This document shows, one piece after another, positions 44,645-54,288 of a DNA stretch of 64,000 bases. Made by a program: the position numbers and the translations under genes. The notes under the pieces are model-generated. The model did no database searches, was not told the DNA's origin, and saw only the letters and a list, made by a program, of their open reading frames with translations. The stretch is from positions 744,001-808,000 of the forward strand of contig NZ_CP015378.1 of assembly GCF_001629705.1 (NCBI RefSeq), read 5' to 3'. Each line of letters opens with the position of its first letter. The stretch's first letter is position 1. The DNA comes from Fictibacillus phosphorivorans (GTDB lineage: Bacteria > Bacillota > Bacilli > Bacillales > Fictibacillaceae).

Positions 44645-45856
44645 ATGAAGTTGAAACCAGTAGGAGATCAAGGGCGGATTCAATCGTTAGATATTATGCG
44701 CGGCATAGCCATTTTTGGCATATTACTCGTAAATATGAAGTCGTTCTCAGGACCAGATTCACCGATTCGTGCGTTGAGTTACGAATATTTTGATGAGCCG
44801 TATAACGTCTGGACAAATGTGTTATTAGAGTTTTTTGTTCAAGGAAACTTTATAACCATGTTTTCCTTTTTATTTGGATTTGGTATCGTGTTGATGGCAG
44901 AAAGAGCCAAGTCCAAAAATACAAAGTTTGTTCCTGTTTTTCTTAGACGTCAGTTTGTTCTGCTTCTCTTTGGAATTCTTCATGTTTTGTTTTTTTGGTA
45001 CGGTGACATATTGATCATGTACTCGGTAGTTGGTTTGTTCATGTTAATCTTCTATCGATTGAATAAGAAAGTGTTAATCATCACTGGTTTCCTGTTAATA
45101 ACAGTTTACAGTTTATTTATGACAACATTAACGTACGATTATTGGAGTAGTGGAGCGGCGATAACCTATCAAAGTTCACAGAATGAGCTGTATGAACAAG
45201 AGATCGCTCAATCTGTTCAAATATACAGCAGTGGTACATACCTTGAAATCATGAAGGAAAGAATTCATGAATGGGGAGATCTGAACCGTTACTTTCTCTT
45301 TTTTATAGCAGGCCTTTTGCCGATGTTTCTATTCGGTGCCTATGCTGCTAAAAAAAGAACGTTCAGAAACCGTGGCTTATGGAAACTGTGGTTGTTGACA
45401 TTGATTCTAGGACCCGGCAGTAAAATATTCGCTGTTATTTTCTTTCCTTTTAAAGGAGAAGATTGGCGTTATGAAACTGCGATGTCATGGGGATACGAAT
45501 TTGGTGGCGCAATGATGAGCATCTTCTACATCTCTAGCATCGTTCTTCTTTATCGAAGTGGAAAATGTAAACGTTTGTTTAACTACTTTCAATTTACAGG
45601 TCGGATGGCTTTTACGAACTACTTAACTCAATCGGTCATCGCAACAACGATCTTCTATAGTTATGGGTTAGGTCTGTATGGTGAGTTTGGACCACTCGTT
45701 GGTGTGATCTTGGCGTGTGTTATTTTTTCTATTCAAGTTATTTTTTCAAAGTGGTGGATGAAAAGGTATTACATGGGACCGCTTGAGTGGGTGTGGCGCT
45801 CACTGACATATGGCCGAAAACAGCGATTTAAAAGAAACGAAATAAGCAATGGATAA
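44645..45856 (+). CDS. DUF418 (YeiB-like) membrane protein
   Basis: A 403-residue protein with about ten helices. The N-terminal RIQSLDIMRGIAIFGILLVN and C-terminal FQFTGRMAFTNYLTQSVIAT plus GPLEWVWRSLTYG are the two ends of the DUF418 family, distantly related to acyltransferases. Function unknown. GTGGGG serves ATG 44645; the GTG at 44633 is part of that site. Confidence 0.88.
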   Translation: MKLKPVGDQGRIQSLDIMRGIAIFGILLVNMKSFSGPDSPIRALSYEYFDEPYNVWTNVLLEFFVQGNFITMFSFLFGFGIVLMAERAKSKNTKFVPVFLRRQFVLLLFGILHVLFFWYGDILIMYSVVGLFMLIFYRLNKKVLIITGFLLITVYSLFMTTLTYDYWSSGAAITYQSSQNELYEQEIAQSVQIYSSGTYLEIMKERIHEWGDLNRYFLFFIAGLLPMFLFGAYAAKKRTFRNRGLWKLWLLTLILGPGSKIFAVIFFPFKGEDWRYETAMSWGYEFGGAMMSIFYISSIVLLYRSGKCKRLFNYFQFTGRMAFTNYLTQSVIATTIFYSYGLGLYGEFGPLVGVILACVIFSIQVIFSKWWMKRYYMGPLEWVWRSLTYGRKQRFKRNEISNG

Positions 45857-45884
45857 AGAAGCAGAGAATTCTCGCTTCTTTTTG
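45856..45884 (+). terminator. Terminator of the DUF418 gene
   Basis: AAGAAGC...GCTTCTT stem enclosing GAGAATTCTC, followed by a T run. Confidence 0.85.
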
Positions 45885-45925
45885 TTTTGCACATTTTTTT
45901 AATTTTAGGTACACTCTAAGTAACA

Positions 45926-45949
45926 TATATGAGCATATGTTCATATAAT
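45926..45949. promoter_or_regulatory. CzrA/SmtB-type operator on the -10 of the metal-efflux operon
   Basis: TATATGAGCAT (45926-45936) and ATGTTCATATA (45937-45947) form an inverted repeat with one mismatch, the typical ATATGAACATATGTTCATAT-like site of zinc/cadmium-sensing ArsR repressors. It overlaps TATAAT at 45944-45949. Confidence 0.8.
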
Positions 45950-45981
45950 AAACAAAGCAGAAATCTAGGGAGCTGTTATTC

Positions 45982-46296
45982 ATGTCTGATCAACAAAACA
46001 AATATGAACACCTCGATGAGGAAACACTATTTATCGTATCTCAAACATTTAAAGCACTTTCCGATCCGACTCGAATTCGAATTCTGCATCTATTAGGTGA
46101 GAGAGAATGCAATGTTTCTGAAATTGCTGAAGAACTATCACTCATGCAATCAACGGTATCCCATCAGTTACGCTTTCTAAAAAATTTAAGACTTGTTAAA
46201 TTTAGACGCGCAGGCACAACACTATTCTACTCGATAGATGACGAGCATGTGATGACCCTTCTGCATCAATCCATCCATCATGCTAGACACGACTAG
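45982..46296 (+). CDS. CzrA-like metal-sensing ArsR repressor
   Basis: A 104-residue winged helix: [20 protein letters not shown] and recognition helix [19 protein letters not shown]. The last helix carries Asp87-x-His89-(10)-His100-xx-His103, exactly the alpha5 zinc/cobalt site of CzrA and SmtB. The alpha3 CxC of cadmium sensors is absent (only one Cys, ERECNVSE), so zinc or cobalt is the likely signal. 16 bases before the P-type ATPase, with an operator upstream. Confidence 0.92.
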   Translation: MSDQQNKYEHLDEETLFIVSQTFKALSDPTRIRILHLLGERECNVSEIAEELSLMQSTVSHQLRFLKNLRLVKFRRAGTTLFYSIDDEHVMTLLHQSIHHARHD

Positions 46297-46312
46297 AAAG
46301 GAGGGACATTAA

Positions 46313-48367
46313 ATGAAAGAGCATAAGATCACCGGATTATCGTGTGGGCATTGTGCATTAAAGCTGGAAGAACAGATTCAACAGCTTCCAGGTGGAGAGC
46401 GAGCGAAAGTACAGTTTAACTCAAGTAAGATTGTTTTAGATGAACAAATGGATATGGACAGCGTACGTTCTATTCTTTCAACGGAAAATGTCCGACTTGA
46501 ATCAGATGGAGAGCCTACTGGACCAAATTGGCTCATGATCGGTTTGTATGTATCTGTTGCATCCTTTATTGCCGCGCTGGTAACAGAACATATGTTGAAC
46601 TCAACGTATGTTTCCATAGCATTCTTTGCGGTTGCGACGATTTCTTCTGGGTACTCAACATTTTTAAAAGGTCTCCGAAATCTAACGAAGTTGAAATTTG
46701 ATATAAATACTTTAATGACAGTTGCCTTAGTTGGGGCCGTAGCGATTGGAGAATGGAAAGAAGCTGCACTTGTTGCTATTCTTTTTGGAATTAACGAATT
46801 GCTTGAATCTTACGGAATGGAAAAAGCACGTCGTTCGATGGAATCTCTACTAAAGGTTGCACCGAAAGAAGCGCTGCTGTTAAGAGACGGGAAGACAGAA
46901 GTGATCTCGATCGAAGAACTTGCAATAGACGATGTTGTACTCGTAAAGACGGGGCAAAAGATCCCATCAGACGGCGTCGTAGTCTATGGAAAGAGTTCTG
47001 TGAACGAAGCTGCGATCACGGGTGAATCACTTCCTGTGGAAAAAGAATGTGGAGAGCCCGTGTTTGGTGGGAGCATCAATAATGAAGGTTTACTTCATGT
47101 GAAAATAACGAAGACCTATAACCAATCAGCACTTTCTAAAATTTTGGCTCTCGTACAGGAAGCACAAGAATCCAAAACGCCAACTGAGCTTTTCATTAAT
47201 CGGTTTGCAAACTATTACACACCGATCATCATGATTGTTTCTGCACTTGTGATGTTAGTTCCACCACTTTTGTTCAATGGTCAGTGGGGTGAATGGTTCT
47301 ACCAAGGACTTGCGGTGTTGATTGTTGGCTGTCCTTGTGCGCTTATTCTATCTTCACCGATTGCAATTCTTTCTGGAATTACCGTTAACGCAAGAAACGG
47401 AATTCTGATTAAAGGTGGAGCGTATCTTGAACAACTCGGCAAGATTGATGTTATCGCTTTTGATAAAACAGGGACACTAACACTCGGAGAACCGCATGTT
47501 GTGGCAGATCAAGCGTTTCATCCTGACTTTTACAAAGTAGCTTATGCAATCGAGAAGTCATCATCTCATCCGCTAGCAAAAGCAGTTGTCGCAAAGTGCC
47601 GCGAGATGGAAACAGAAGAGATTGAAGCCGATGAAATCACAACTGTTAGTGGTCAAGGTATTACAGCTGTAGTCGATCAGAAAGTGTTTAGGCTAGGAAA
47701 CGAGAAGATCATCGGAAAAACACATACGAGTGAGGATGTAAAAGGGGTTATCGATCGCTTTAAAGAAGAAGGCAATACGATCGTTCTCGTTGCAAGTGAA
47801 ACGGAAATTCTCGGTGTGTTTGCAATTGCTGATGAAATTCGAAAAGAAAGCCATCACATCATCTCTATGCTTCATAAAAAAGGGATAAAAGAAACCGTCA
47901 TGCTGACTGGAGATCACCCAACGGTTGCTGAAAAAGTGGCTAAGATGACGGGAGTTTCATCATTCTTTGGCGGGTTGTTGCCGGAGGATAAAGTGAATCA
48001 AGTTAAATCACTTAAGAAGCATGGGAAAGTGGCTATGATTGGGGACGGAATCAATGACGCTCCTGCACTGGCTACGGCGGATCTCGGCATTGCAATGGGA
48101 AAAGGAACGGATAGTGCCATCGAAACAGCAGACATTGTGCTCATGCAAGATCACTTAGGGAAGCTTCCGGATGCTGTGCAAGTTTCTAGAAATGTAAATC
48201 GAATCATCAAGTGGAACATCGGATTATCTCTTGGATTGAAGCTTTTAGCACTTCTCCTAACGATTCCTGGATGGCTTACACTATGGATTGCGATTCTTTC
48301 TGACATGGGTGCTACCATACTTGTCACATTGATCAGTCTAACGGTATTGCTTCATAATAGAAAATAA
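46313..48367 (+). CDS. cadA: Zinc/cadmium P1B-type ATPase
   Basis: A 684-residue efflux pump. One heavy-metal domain at the N-terminus (GLSCGHCALKL, Cys11 and Cys14), then membrane helices with the ion motif IVGCPCALILSSP near 345, phosphorylation site DKTGTLT near 383, TGDHPT and hinge [10 protein letters not shown] near 580. CPC plus the CadA/ZntA-like terminal helices indicates divalent Zn, Cd, Co or Pb rather than Cu. In an operon with the CzrA-like sensor. Confidence 0.92.
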   Translation: MKEHKITGLSCGHCALKLEEQIQQLPGGERAKVQFNSSKIVLDEQMDMDSVRSILSTENVRLESDGEPTGPNWLMIGLYVSVASFIAALVTEHMLNSTYVSIAFFAVATISSGYSTFLKGLRNLTKLKFDINTLMTVALVGAVAIGEWKEAALVAILFGINELLESYGMEKARRSMESLLKVAPKEALLLRDGKTEVISIEELAIDDVVLVKTGQKIPSDGVVVYGKSSVNEAAITGESLPVEKECGEPVFGGSINNEGLLHVKITKTYNQSALSKILALVQEAQESKTPTELFINRFANYYTPIIMIVSALVMLVPPLLFNGQWGEWFYQGLAVLIVGCPCALILSSPIAILSGITVNARNGILIKGGAYLEQLGKIDVIAFDKTGTLTLGEPHVVADQAFHPDFYKVAYAIEKSSSHPLAKAVVAKCREMETEEIEADEITTVSGQGITAVVDQKVFRLGNEKIIGKTHTSEDVKGVIDRFKEEGNTIVLVASETEILGVFAIADEIRKESHHIISMLHKKGIKETVMLTGDHPTVAEKVAKMTGVSSFFGGLLPEDKVNQVKSLKKHGKVAMIGDGINDAPALATADLGIAMGKGTDSAIETADIVLMQDHLGKLPDAVQVSRNVNRIIKWNIGLSLGLKLLALLLTIPGWLTLWIAILSDMGATILVTLISLTVLLHNRK

Positions 48368-48374
48368 TGAACGT

Positions 48375-48403
48375 AAAAAGCCATGCAGTAGCATGGCTTT
48401 TTT
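48375..48403 (+). terminator. Terminator of the cadA operon
   Basis: AAAGCCATGC/GCATGGCTTT stem with a 4-base loop and T tail. Confidence 0.92.
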
Positions 48404-48453
48404 AGTACGATGAATAGGGAAGAATGTAGAAGGATTAAGGAGGAAGTCACCTC

Positions 48454-48999
48454 ATGTCGGAAACAGTTATTCACTTTTTTAAAGAGTATGGCGAATGGGC
48501 GATTATCATCTCGCTCGTTCTAAATATCGTGATTGGTATTTTAGGAGTCGTTCCTACGGTGTTTATAACAGCTGCAAATATCATGTTCTTTGGATTCTGG
48601 AATGGAACCATTCTTTCATTTATCGGAGAGGCACTTGGAGCGATAGCTGCTTTCCTTTTATATAGAAAAGGGTTTAGACAAGTTTCTAGAGATAAGCTTA
48701 AAGGGTACCCCGGGGTGGTAAGATTGTTAGAAGCAAGAGGGCAAGAAGCATTCCTTTTAATTTTGTCCCTTCGGTTGTTACCCTTTGTGCCCTCAGGATT
48801 TGTTACGTTTGCTAGTGCGATCGGGGCTGTCTCAGTAGGAACTTTTGTTATAGCGAGCTCTATCGGAAAGTTACCAGCATTAATCTTAGAGGCTTCTTCT
48901 GTTTATAACGTAACGGAATGGAATACAGAAGGAAAGGTCATCTTAGGGATTGTTGCGGTAGTAGGAATCTCTATTTTTGTAACAAAGCGAAAAAAATAA
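48454..48999 (+). CDS. TVP38/TMEM64 (VTT/DedA superfamily) membrane protein
   Basis: A 181-residue protein with four to five helices. The VTT core includes FWNGTILSFIGEALGAIAAFL near 47-67, GQEAFLLILSLRLLPFVPSG near 95-114 and the final ASSIGKLPALILEAS. DedA-type relatives flip lipid carriers or support membrane energetics. It has its own AAGGAGGAAG ribosome site and sits between the cad and cop operons. Link to metals is by position only. Confidence 0.85.
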   Translation: MSETVIHFFKEYGEWAIIISLVLNIVIGILGVVPTVFITAANIMFFGFWNGTILSFIGEALGAIAAFLLYRKGFRQVSRDKLKGYPGVVRLLEARGQEAFLLILSLRLLPFVPSGFVTFASAIGAVSVGTFVIASSIGKLPALILEASSVYNVTEWNTEGKVILGIVAVVGISIFVTKRKK

Positions 49000-49008
49000 T
49001 CATACTAT

Positions 49009-49038
49009 TTGATACTATAGGGGGGTATAGTATATACT
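49009..49038 (+). promoter_or_regulatory. cop operon promoter with CsoR operator in the spacer
   Basis: TTGATA (49009-49014), 18 bases, TATACT (49033-49038). The spacer holds ATACTATA-GGGGGG-TATAGTAT (49012-49033), the A/T palindrome with central G tract bound by CsoR copper sensors. Confidence 0.85.
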
Positions 49039-49074
49039 TTCTATAGAACATCCAAAACGAAGGGATGAAAGTTG

Positions 49075-49362
49075 ATGGAACAAAAAACACATCGCTGTGA
49101 GAGTGATAAACAAGATTTAAACAACCGATTAAAAAAGATCGAGGGTCAAGTACGCGGCCTTCAAAAAATGATTGAAGATGATCGTTATTGCATAGATGTT
49201 CTTGTTCAGATTTCAGCGGTAACAGCAGGTTTAAAAAGAGTAGGTTTTCAATTGATGGAAAGCCACACTCAGCATTGTGTTGCTGATGCGATTAAATCAG
49301 GTGATGGGGAAGACTCTATAGAAGAGTTGATGCGAGTCATTAAGCAGTTCTCTAAATCTTAA
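49075..49362 (+). CDS. csoR: Copper-sensing repressor CsoR
   Basis: A 95-residue all-helical repressor that releases DNA on binding Cu(I). The Cu ligands Cys39, His64 and Cys68 keep the C-x24-H-x3-C spacing of CsoR; RLKKIEGQVRGLQKMIEDDRYC is the family signature. ATG 49075 is one codon after a TTG; GAAGGGATG precedes. First in csoR-copA-copZ. Confidence 0.94.
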   Translation: MEQKTHRCESDKQDLNNRLKKIEGQVRGLQKMIEDDRYCIDVLVQISAVTAGLKRVGFQLMESHTQHCVADAIKSGDGEDSIEELMRVIKQFSKS

Positions 49363-49377
49363 AAGAAGGTGAAGACC

Positions 49378-51771
49378 ATGAGCCAAAAGAAAGTGAACCT
49401 TGGAATCACGGGCATGACATGCTCCGCTTGTGCAACACGCATTGAAAAAGTGTTGAACAAAATCGAACATGTCAATGTTAACGTCAACTTAGCCATGGAA
49501 AAAGCTTCTGTAACGTTTGATCCTGAGACGATCAGCCTTCAAGAGATCGAACAAAGAATCGAAAAGCTAGGATACGGAGTCGCAAAAGAAAAGGTAGATC
49601 TTGATATTTCAGGTATGACATGTGCAGCATGTTCTACACGCATCGAAAAAAGTTTAAACCGTATGGAAGGAATATCTAGTGCTACCGTTAACTTAACGGG
49701 CGAAACGGGGTCCATAGAATATAATCCGTCTATTGTTTCTGTAGACGATGTTTTAAACAAGATACAAAAACTCGGGTATCATGCGTCTACTCAACAAGAT
49801 CGTGAAACGAAAAAGACGAAGAAGGAAGAAGAGATTACTGCTAAGAAGAGAAAGTTAGTTCTTTCTATCGTCCTGTCTCTTCCACTGTTATATACCATGC
49901 TTGCTCATATGCCTTGGGATGTTGGTTTGCCGATGCCATCATTGTTCATGAACCCTTGGTTTCAACTTCTTCTCGCTTCAGTTGTTCAATTTTATATTGG
50001 AGGTCCGTTTTATGTAGGGGCATATCGAGCTCTTCGAAATAAGAGTGCGAACATGGATGTTCTTGTTGCCGTCGGAACCTCTGCTGCCTTTTTTTACAGC
50101 GTGTTTGAAACCATAAAAACGATCAGCAATCCAGAATATATGCCACAACTATATTTTGAGACGAGTGCTGTACTCATTACACTGATCTTAGTAGGAAAAT
50201 ATTTTGAGACGCTTGCAAAGGGTAGAACAACAGAAGCCATCTCTAAACTATTGAATCTGCAGGCAAAAGAAGCAACTGTCATTCGAGCTGGACAGGAAGA
50301 GAAGATTTCAATCGATGAAGTGAAGGTGGGAGATACCCTTCTTATTAAACCGGGTGAAAAAATACCGGTCGATGGTACCGTACTTTCAGGAAATTCGTCT
50401 ATCGATGAAAGTATGATTACAGGCGAAGCGATTCCTGTTGAAAAAGCAGAAGGTGATTTCGTTATTGGAGCTACACTCAACAAGAACGGAACCCTTCGGA
50501 TGAAAGCTGAAAAAGTAGGAAGAGAAACGGCTCTTGCAGGAATCATAAAGATTGTAGAAGACGCTCAAGGATCAAAAGCACCTATACAACGTATGGCTGA
50601 TTATATCTCTGGGATTTTCGTGCCGATTGTAGTAGGGATTGCACTACTTGCCTTTATAGCTTGGTATTTCCTTGTTGATCCAGGAAACCTGCCTCAAGCT
50701 CTGGAAGTCAGCATTGCTATTTTAGTGATCGCCTGCCCATGCGCACTGGGTCTTGCAACACCGACATCCATCATGGTTGGAACGGGCAAAGGAGCAGAGC
50801 AGGGAATCTTGTTCAAAGGTGGAGAGTATCTAGAAGGTGCTCAAAGAATTGATGCGGTACTACTTGATAAAACAGGAACGGTTACAAAAGGAAAACCAGA
50901 AGTGACAGATCTCACAGAGTTAAAAGATGGATTCCTACCTCATGTGATTTCTGCAGAAAAAAGCTCTGAACACCCTTTAGCGGAAGCCATTGTTGAATAC
51001 GGTAAAAAGCAGAATATACCATCCATTGAAACGGAGTCTTTTCATGCTATTCCGGGTCACGGTATTGAAGCCGTCGTGAATGGAAAAACCGTACTCGTAG
51101 GCACGAGAAAGCTTATGAAAGAAAAAGCTGTGGAATATCAAGAGCACGAATCACTGCTTGAAGCATATGAGAACGAAGGGAAAACAGCCATGCTTGGATC
51201 GGTAGATGGAGAGCTCATTCTAATTGTAGCTGTAGCTGATACGGTAAAAGAAACATCAAAAAATGCGATTAATTCGTTAACTGATCAGGGTATTGATGTG
51301 TATATGATCACAGGTGATAACAAAAGAACAGCACTTGCAATCGCACACGAAGTAGGTATTAAAGAGGTATTTGCTGAAGTATTGCCGGAAGATAAAGCGC
51401 GTATCGTGAAAGAACTTCAAGATAAGGGAAAGACAGTGGCGATGGTAGGTGATGGGATCAATGATGCTCCAGCACTTGCGACTGCTAATATCGGTATGGC
51501 GATCGGAACAGGAACAGATGTAGCGATTGAAGCCGCAGATGTTACACTTGTTGGTGGGAATCTCAATCATATTCCAAAAGCGATAGAGTTAAGCAGAAAG
51601 ACGATGCGGAACATTAGGCAAAACTTATTTTGGGCATTGTTTTACAATACAGCAGGTATTCCGATTGCAGCATTTGGTCTCCTTGAACCTTGGGTTGCCG
51701 GAGCGGCTATGGCTTTTAGCTCTGTATCTGTTGTAACGAACGCATTGCGTTTAAAACGAATCAACTTATAA
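49378..51771 (+). CDS. copA: Copper-exporting P1B-type ATPase
   Basis: A 797-residue Cu(I) efflux pump. Two N-terminal heavy-metal domains with GMTCSAC (Cys15, Cys18) and GMTCAAC (Cys82, Cys85), eight helices with the Cu motif [12 protein letters not shown] near 448, [11 protein letters not shown] near 493, HP locus [18 protein letters not shown] and [13 protein letters not shown] near 690. Length and double domain match B. subtilis CopA. GAAGGTG serves ATG 49378 rather than the upstream in-frame ATG. Confidence 0.96.
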   Translation: MSQKKVNLGITGMTCSACATRIEKVLNKIEHVNVNVNLAMEKASVTFDPETISLQEIEQRIEKLGYGVAKEKVDLDISGMTCAACSTRIEKSLNRMEGISSATVNLTGETGSIEYNPSIVSVDDVLNKIQKLGYHASTQQDRETKKTKKEEEITAKKRKLVLSIVLSLPLLYTMLAHMPWDVGLPMPSLFMNPWFQLLLASVVQFYIGGPFYVGAYRALRNKSANMDVLVAVGTSAAFFYSVFETIKTISNPEYMPQLYFETSAVLITLILVGKYFETLAKGRTTEAISKLLNLQAKEATVIRAGQEEKISIDEVKVGDTLLIKPGEKIPVDGTVLSGNSSIDESMITGEAIPVEKAEGDFVIGATLNKNGTLRMKAEKVGRETALAGIIKIVEDAQGSKAPIQRMADYISGIFVPIVVGIALLAFIAWYFLVDPGNLPQALEVSIAILVIACPCALGLATPTSIMVGTGKGAEQGILFKGGEYLEGAQRIDAVLLDKTGTVTKGKPEVTDLTELKDGFLPHVISAEKSSEHPLAEAIVEYGKKQNIPSIETESFHAIPGHGIEAVVNGKTVLVGTRKLMKEKAVEYQEHESLLEAYENEGKTAMLGSVDGELILIVAVADTVKETSKNAINSLTDQGIDVYMITGDNKRTALAIAHEVGIKEVFAEVLPEDKARIVKELQDKGKTVAMVGDGINDAPALATANIGMAIGTGTDVAIEAADVTLVGGNLNHIPKAIELSRKTMRNIRQNLFWALFYNTAGIPIAAFGLLEPWVAGAAMAFSSVSVVTNALRLKRINL

Positions 51772-51792
51772 AATATTTAGGAGGAAAAGATG

Positions 51793-51999
51793 ATGGAAAC
51801 AAAAACACTAAATGTAGAAGGTATGACGTGTGGACATTGTAAAGCAGCAGTAACGAATGCACTGAATGAACTAGATGGAGTGAAAAACGTTGTGGTTCAC
51901 TTAGAAACAGGAAAAGTCGAAGTTGAAGTAGATGCCTCAAAAGTTACAGATGCCAAAATGCGTGAAGCGATTGAAGAGCAAGGATATGACGTGAAGTAA
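51793..51999 (+). CDS. copZ: Copper chaperone CopZ
   Basis: A 68-residue ferredoxin-fold heavy-metal domain protein with MTCGHC (Cys13, Cys16), delivering Cu(I) to CopA. The ribosome site is AGGAGGAAAAG; two ATGs lie side by side, the second gives the usual N-terminus. Third gene of the csoR operon, 18 bases after copA. Confidence 0.95.
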   Translation: METKTLNVEGMTCGHCKAAVTNALNELDGVKNVVVHLETGKVEVEVDASKVTDAKMREAIEEQGYDVK

Positions 52000-52212
52000 T
52001 GTAAAAGCCTTTTAGATTTGGGGCGGTGATCTCCGCTCCAGGGTACATGCTTGTAACTTTAATTCAGAGTCTTTATAGGGCACTTTATGGTTTTTCTTGA
52101 GACAATGACTTTTTGTAGGACTGGTTAGCATGAAGATGAAAAATACAGTTACATGATTGCGGTAAATTTAAAGAGAACCATGAAGAAATTAGTTAAAAAG
52201 ATAAGGCAATAT

Positions 52213-52261
52213 AAAAAAACATGAGTTTCGCATGTGATTTCATGCAAGCTCATGTTTTTTA
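52213..52261. terminator. Bidirectional terminator
   Basis: AAAAAACATGAG/CTCATGTTTTTT stem enclosing GCATG...CATGC. Confidence 0.88.
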
Positions 52262-52305
52262 TTGAGAAAAAGGATAAACCGGTAAAGATCACTCAGTTTT
52301 ACAGT

Positions 52306-52333
52306 AACCTCTCCTTGGTGAAGAGGCTTTTTA
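52306..52333 (+). terminator. Second plus-strand terminator
   Basis: CCTCT/AGAGG short stem with CTTTTT tail, nine bases before the end of the converging gene. Confidence 0.6.
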
Positions 52334-52341
52334 TATTGGTA

Positions 52342-52968
52342 CTATAAATTTCCTTTAAGAGCTTTTGCGACTTTTGCCACGCGTTTTCCTAAACGAGATG
52401 CCATTGTTCTTTCTGCATCTTGTGGCTGCTGACTACCATCTGCTCCAGCTACAGTCGAAGCTGCGTACGGAGAACCACCGATGCTATCTGATGTCATCTG
52501 TTCTGGATTTTCTCCATATGGAAGACCTACATAAATCATTCCAAAGTGCATGAGTGGAACGAAAGAAGTGATCGCAGTAGATTCTTGTCCACCATGAATC
52601 GTATTTGAACTTGTGATTACCGCCGTCGGTTTGCCTTCTAGATCACCATTCGCCCAAAGACTGCCTGCAGAATCAAGCAATTGTTTGATTTGTGCTGGCA
52701 TCATCCCATATCGTGTCGGGATTCCCCAAAGTATACCATCTGCCCATTTTAAATCATCAAGTGTAACTTCAGGAATATCAGCCTGTGCTTCTTGGGCTTT
52801 TACATAGGCGTCTTGTTGAGACATATATTTTTTTGTTACTTCAAATTCAGGAACCTTAACCACTTTAACTTCTGTACCATCCACTTGCTTTACACCTTCA
52901 GCAGCTGCTAGTGCCATCTCATGGATATGCCCATAAGAACTATAATAAACAACCAAAATGTTAGCCAT
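52342..52968 (-). CDS. wrbA: NAD(P)H:quinone oxidoreductase, WrbA type
   Basis: A 208-residue flavodoxin-fold enzyme reducing quinones by two electrons to avoid semiquinone radicals. FMN phosphate loop VYYSSYGHIHEMA near 7-19, PTRYGMMPAQIKQLLD near 80 and TSSNTIHGGQESTAITSFVP near 117 are the WrbA signatures. GGAGG precedes the ATG. Monocistronic; further redox genes (azoR, nitroreductase) lie 5 kb away. Confidence 0.92.
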   Translation of the reverse strand: MANILVVYYSSYGHIHEMALAAAEGVKQVDGTEVKVVKVPEFEVTKKYMSQQDAYVKAQEAQADIPEVTLDDLKWADGILWGIPTRYGMMPAQIKQLLDSAGSLWANGDLEGKPTAVITSSNTIHGGQESTAITSFVPLMHFGMIYVGLPYGENPEQMTSDSIGGSPYAASTVAGADGSQQPQDAERTMASRLGKRVAKVAKALKGNL

Positions 52969-53029
52969 TTTATTACCTCCTTAATTGATATGACTTATGT
53001 ACACTTCCCGTTTTTACCCAATTGAAATC

Positions 53030-53062
53030 ATAAAAAAATCCGCCTGTCTGTTTCAGGCGGTT
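53030..53062 (-). terminator. Terminator of the Pro/Tyr-rich protein gene
   Basis: CCGCCTG/CAGGCGG stem, T run on the minus strand (A run 53031-53037). Confidence 0.88.
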
Positions 53063-53064
53063 TT

Positions 53065-53496
53065 CTAATAATAAGGGTATGGATAGGGTGGATAATATGG
53101 ATACGGATAAGGTGGATAGGGCGGATAATAAGGATATAAGGACAAAGCAGCTAATGATGCTAACGGGAAAATCTGACGATAAAATCTTCGATAATAAGGG
53201 TTACCATACCATTGTCTCTGATTTCTTTGAGAACCCTGTTGAACTTGCTGAGACTGTTGTTGAGGATTTGCAGTCTGTTGTGGAGATTGTGGACTTTCTT
53301 GTTCTTCTTCTACAGGCATCATGTTCTGTGGAACCATCATATACACATTTTTCTTGTCTAGATCGGTAATAATTCCTTCAACTTCTTGCCCGTCTCGGGT
53401 TTTGATCGTTACATGATAATACATATGTTGTTTGCACATCTGATGCATGTTATCAGCCCGTAGCTGGTCCTTCGAATTCAATTGATCATCACTCAT
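53065..53496 (-). CDS. Protein with Pro/Tyr-rich tail, possible spore or surface protein
   Basis: A 143-residue protein in three parts. A short LSm-like N-terminal region (about 20-62) contains HVTIKTRDGQEVEGIITDLD. A Gln/Pro/Ser-rich linker covers about 64-95. The extreme C-terminal tail of PYPPYPYPYY repeats makes up the last 30 residues. Such tails occur in coat or surface proteins, but I do not recognise the exact family. GGAGTG six bases before ATG 53496 sets the start; the frame is open nine codons further. Confidence 0.72.
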   Translation of the reverse strand: MSDDQLNSKDQLRADNMHQMCKQHMYYHVTIKTRDGQEVEGIITDLDKKNVYMMVPQNMMPVEEEQESPQSPQQTANPQQQSQQVQQGSQRNQRQWYGNPYYRRFYRQIFPLASLAALSLYPYYPPYPPYPYPYYPPYPYPYY

Positions 53497-53585
53497 CTTT
53501 TCACTCCTTCCCATGTTATTCATATTTCAATCCAATCAAAGTTATGTCTGTACATGTTAATCAGTTATCCATTCGTTTTAAGTTA

Positions 53586-53619
53586 CAAAAAAAGAACCGC
53601 TTAATAAAAGCAGTTCTTC
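53586..53619 (-). terminator. Terminator of the PAP2 gene
   Basis: AGAACTGC/GCGGTTCT stem (minus strand, one wobble) followed by seven T residues. Confidence 0.8.
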
Positions 53620-53622
53620 TCT

Positions 53623-54288
53623 TTAACTTTTTTCTGTGCTTTGAAGTTTTGTTTTAAACATTCGTTTGAAAAAGCTGAATACCGATTCCGCCTCAAGATA
53701 ATAAAACAATTTGAAAAGCAGACTGCTTAATAAAATTCCAGCAACTACGTCCAATACAACATGTTGTTTAACGAAAAGTGTGGACAGGATAATGCTGTAA
53801 GCGATCGTTGAAACAATGATATCTTTTTTGATCGTCCACATCTTACTATGACGAATCCCTAAAATCATAAGATAACTACTCAAAACATGAATACTTGGAA
53901 AACAGTTGAACGGTTGATCAGCACCATAAACATACTGAACCATCTTGGTGAGTATGCCACCTTCAACTAATTCGGGACGAGGAACAGTGGTTTGAAAAAA
54001 GAAGTAAATCACATAACATACCAGCATTCCCACACAAAAACTTAGTAAAGTTCGATAATAAATGGCTCTGTCATAAACACAAAAGTAAACAAACATTAGA
54101 AAAATAAAAGCATACCAAAGGATATAAGGTACAATAAAAATTTCCGCAAATGGGATTTGGTGATCCACTGCTGTAATAAGTTGCCTCGCCCCGCGTTCCC
54201 CATGATTTAATACTTGATAAATAATATTCAGTAAAGGGATAGAGAGGAGAAGACATAATGCTAAAATATTCTCTTTTATAATACGCAA
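53623..54288 (-). CDS. PAP2 family phosphatase
   Basis: A 221-residue membrane phosphatase with six helices. The three active-site segments are short but present: TTVPRPELV near 112, CFPSIHVLSSYL near 138 (Ser and His of motif 2) and KQHVVLDVVAG near 180 (His nucleophile and Asp). It resembles the inositol phosphotransferase-like PAP2 subgroup. A lipid phosphate phosphatase role at the outer face of the membrane is likely; the substrate is unknown. Confidence 0.86.
   Translation of the reverse strand: MRIIKENILALCLLLSIPLLNIIYQVLNHGERGARQLITAVDHQIPFAEIFIVPYILWYAFIFLMFVYFCVYDRAIYYRTLLSFCVGMLVCYVIYFFFQTTVPRPELVEGGILTKMVQYVYGADQPFNCFPSIHVLSSYLMILGIRHSKMWTIKKDIIVSTIAYSIILSTLFVKQHVVLDVVAGILLSSLLFKLFYYLEAESVFSFFKRMFKTKLQSTEKS

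Larger units (their letters stand above)
52000..52341. other. Intergenic region between copZ and the WrbA gene
   Basis: 342 bases without a credible gene. It holds a decayed piece of the dispersed repeat (52026-52052, GTGATCTCCGCTCCAGG) and two terminators (52213-52261 and 52306-52333). The bases between show no ribosome site plus frame combination. Confidence 0.7.

Noticed and set aside
53079..53369. 96-codon plus-strand frame opposite the Pro/Tyr-rich gene
   Set aside because: It is the complement of the repetitive tail codons; no ribosome site and it begins in the repeat.
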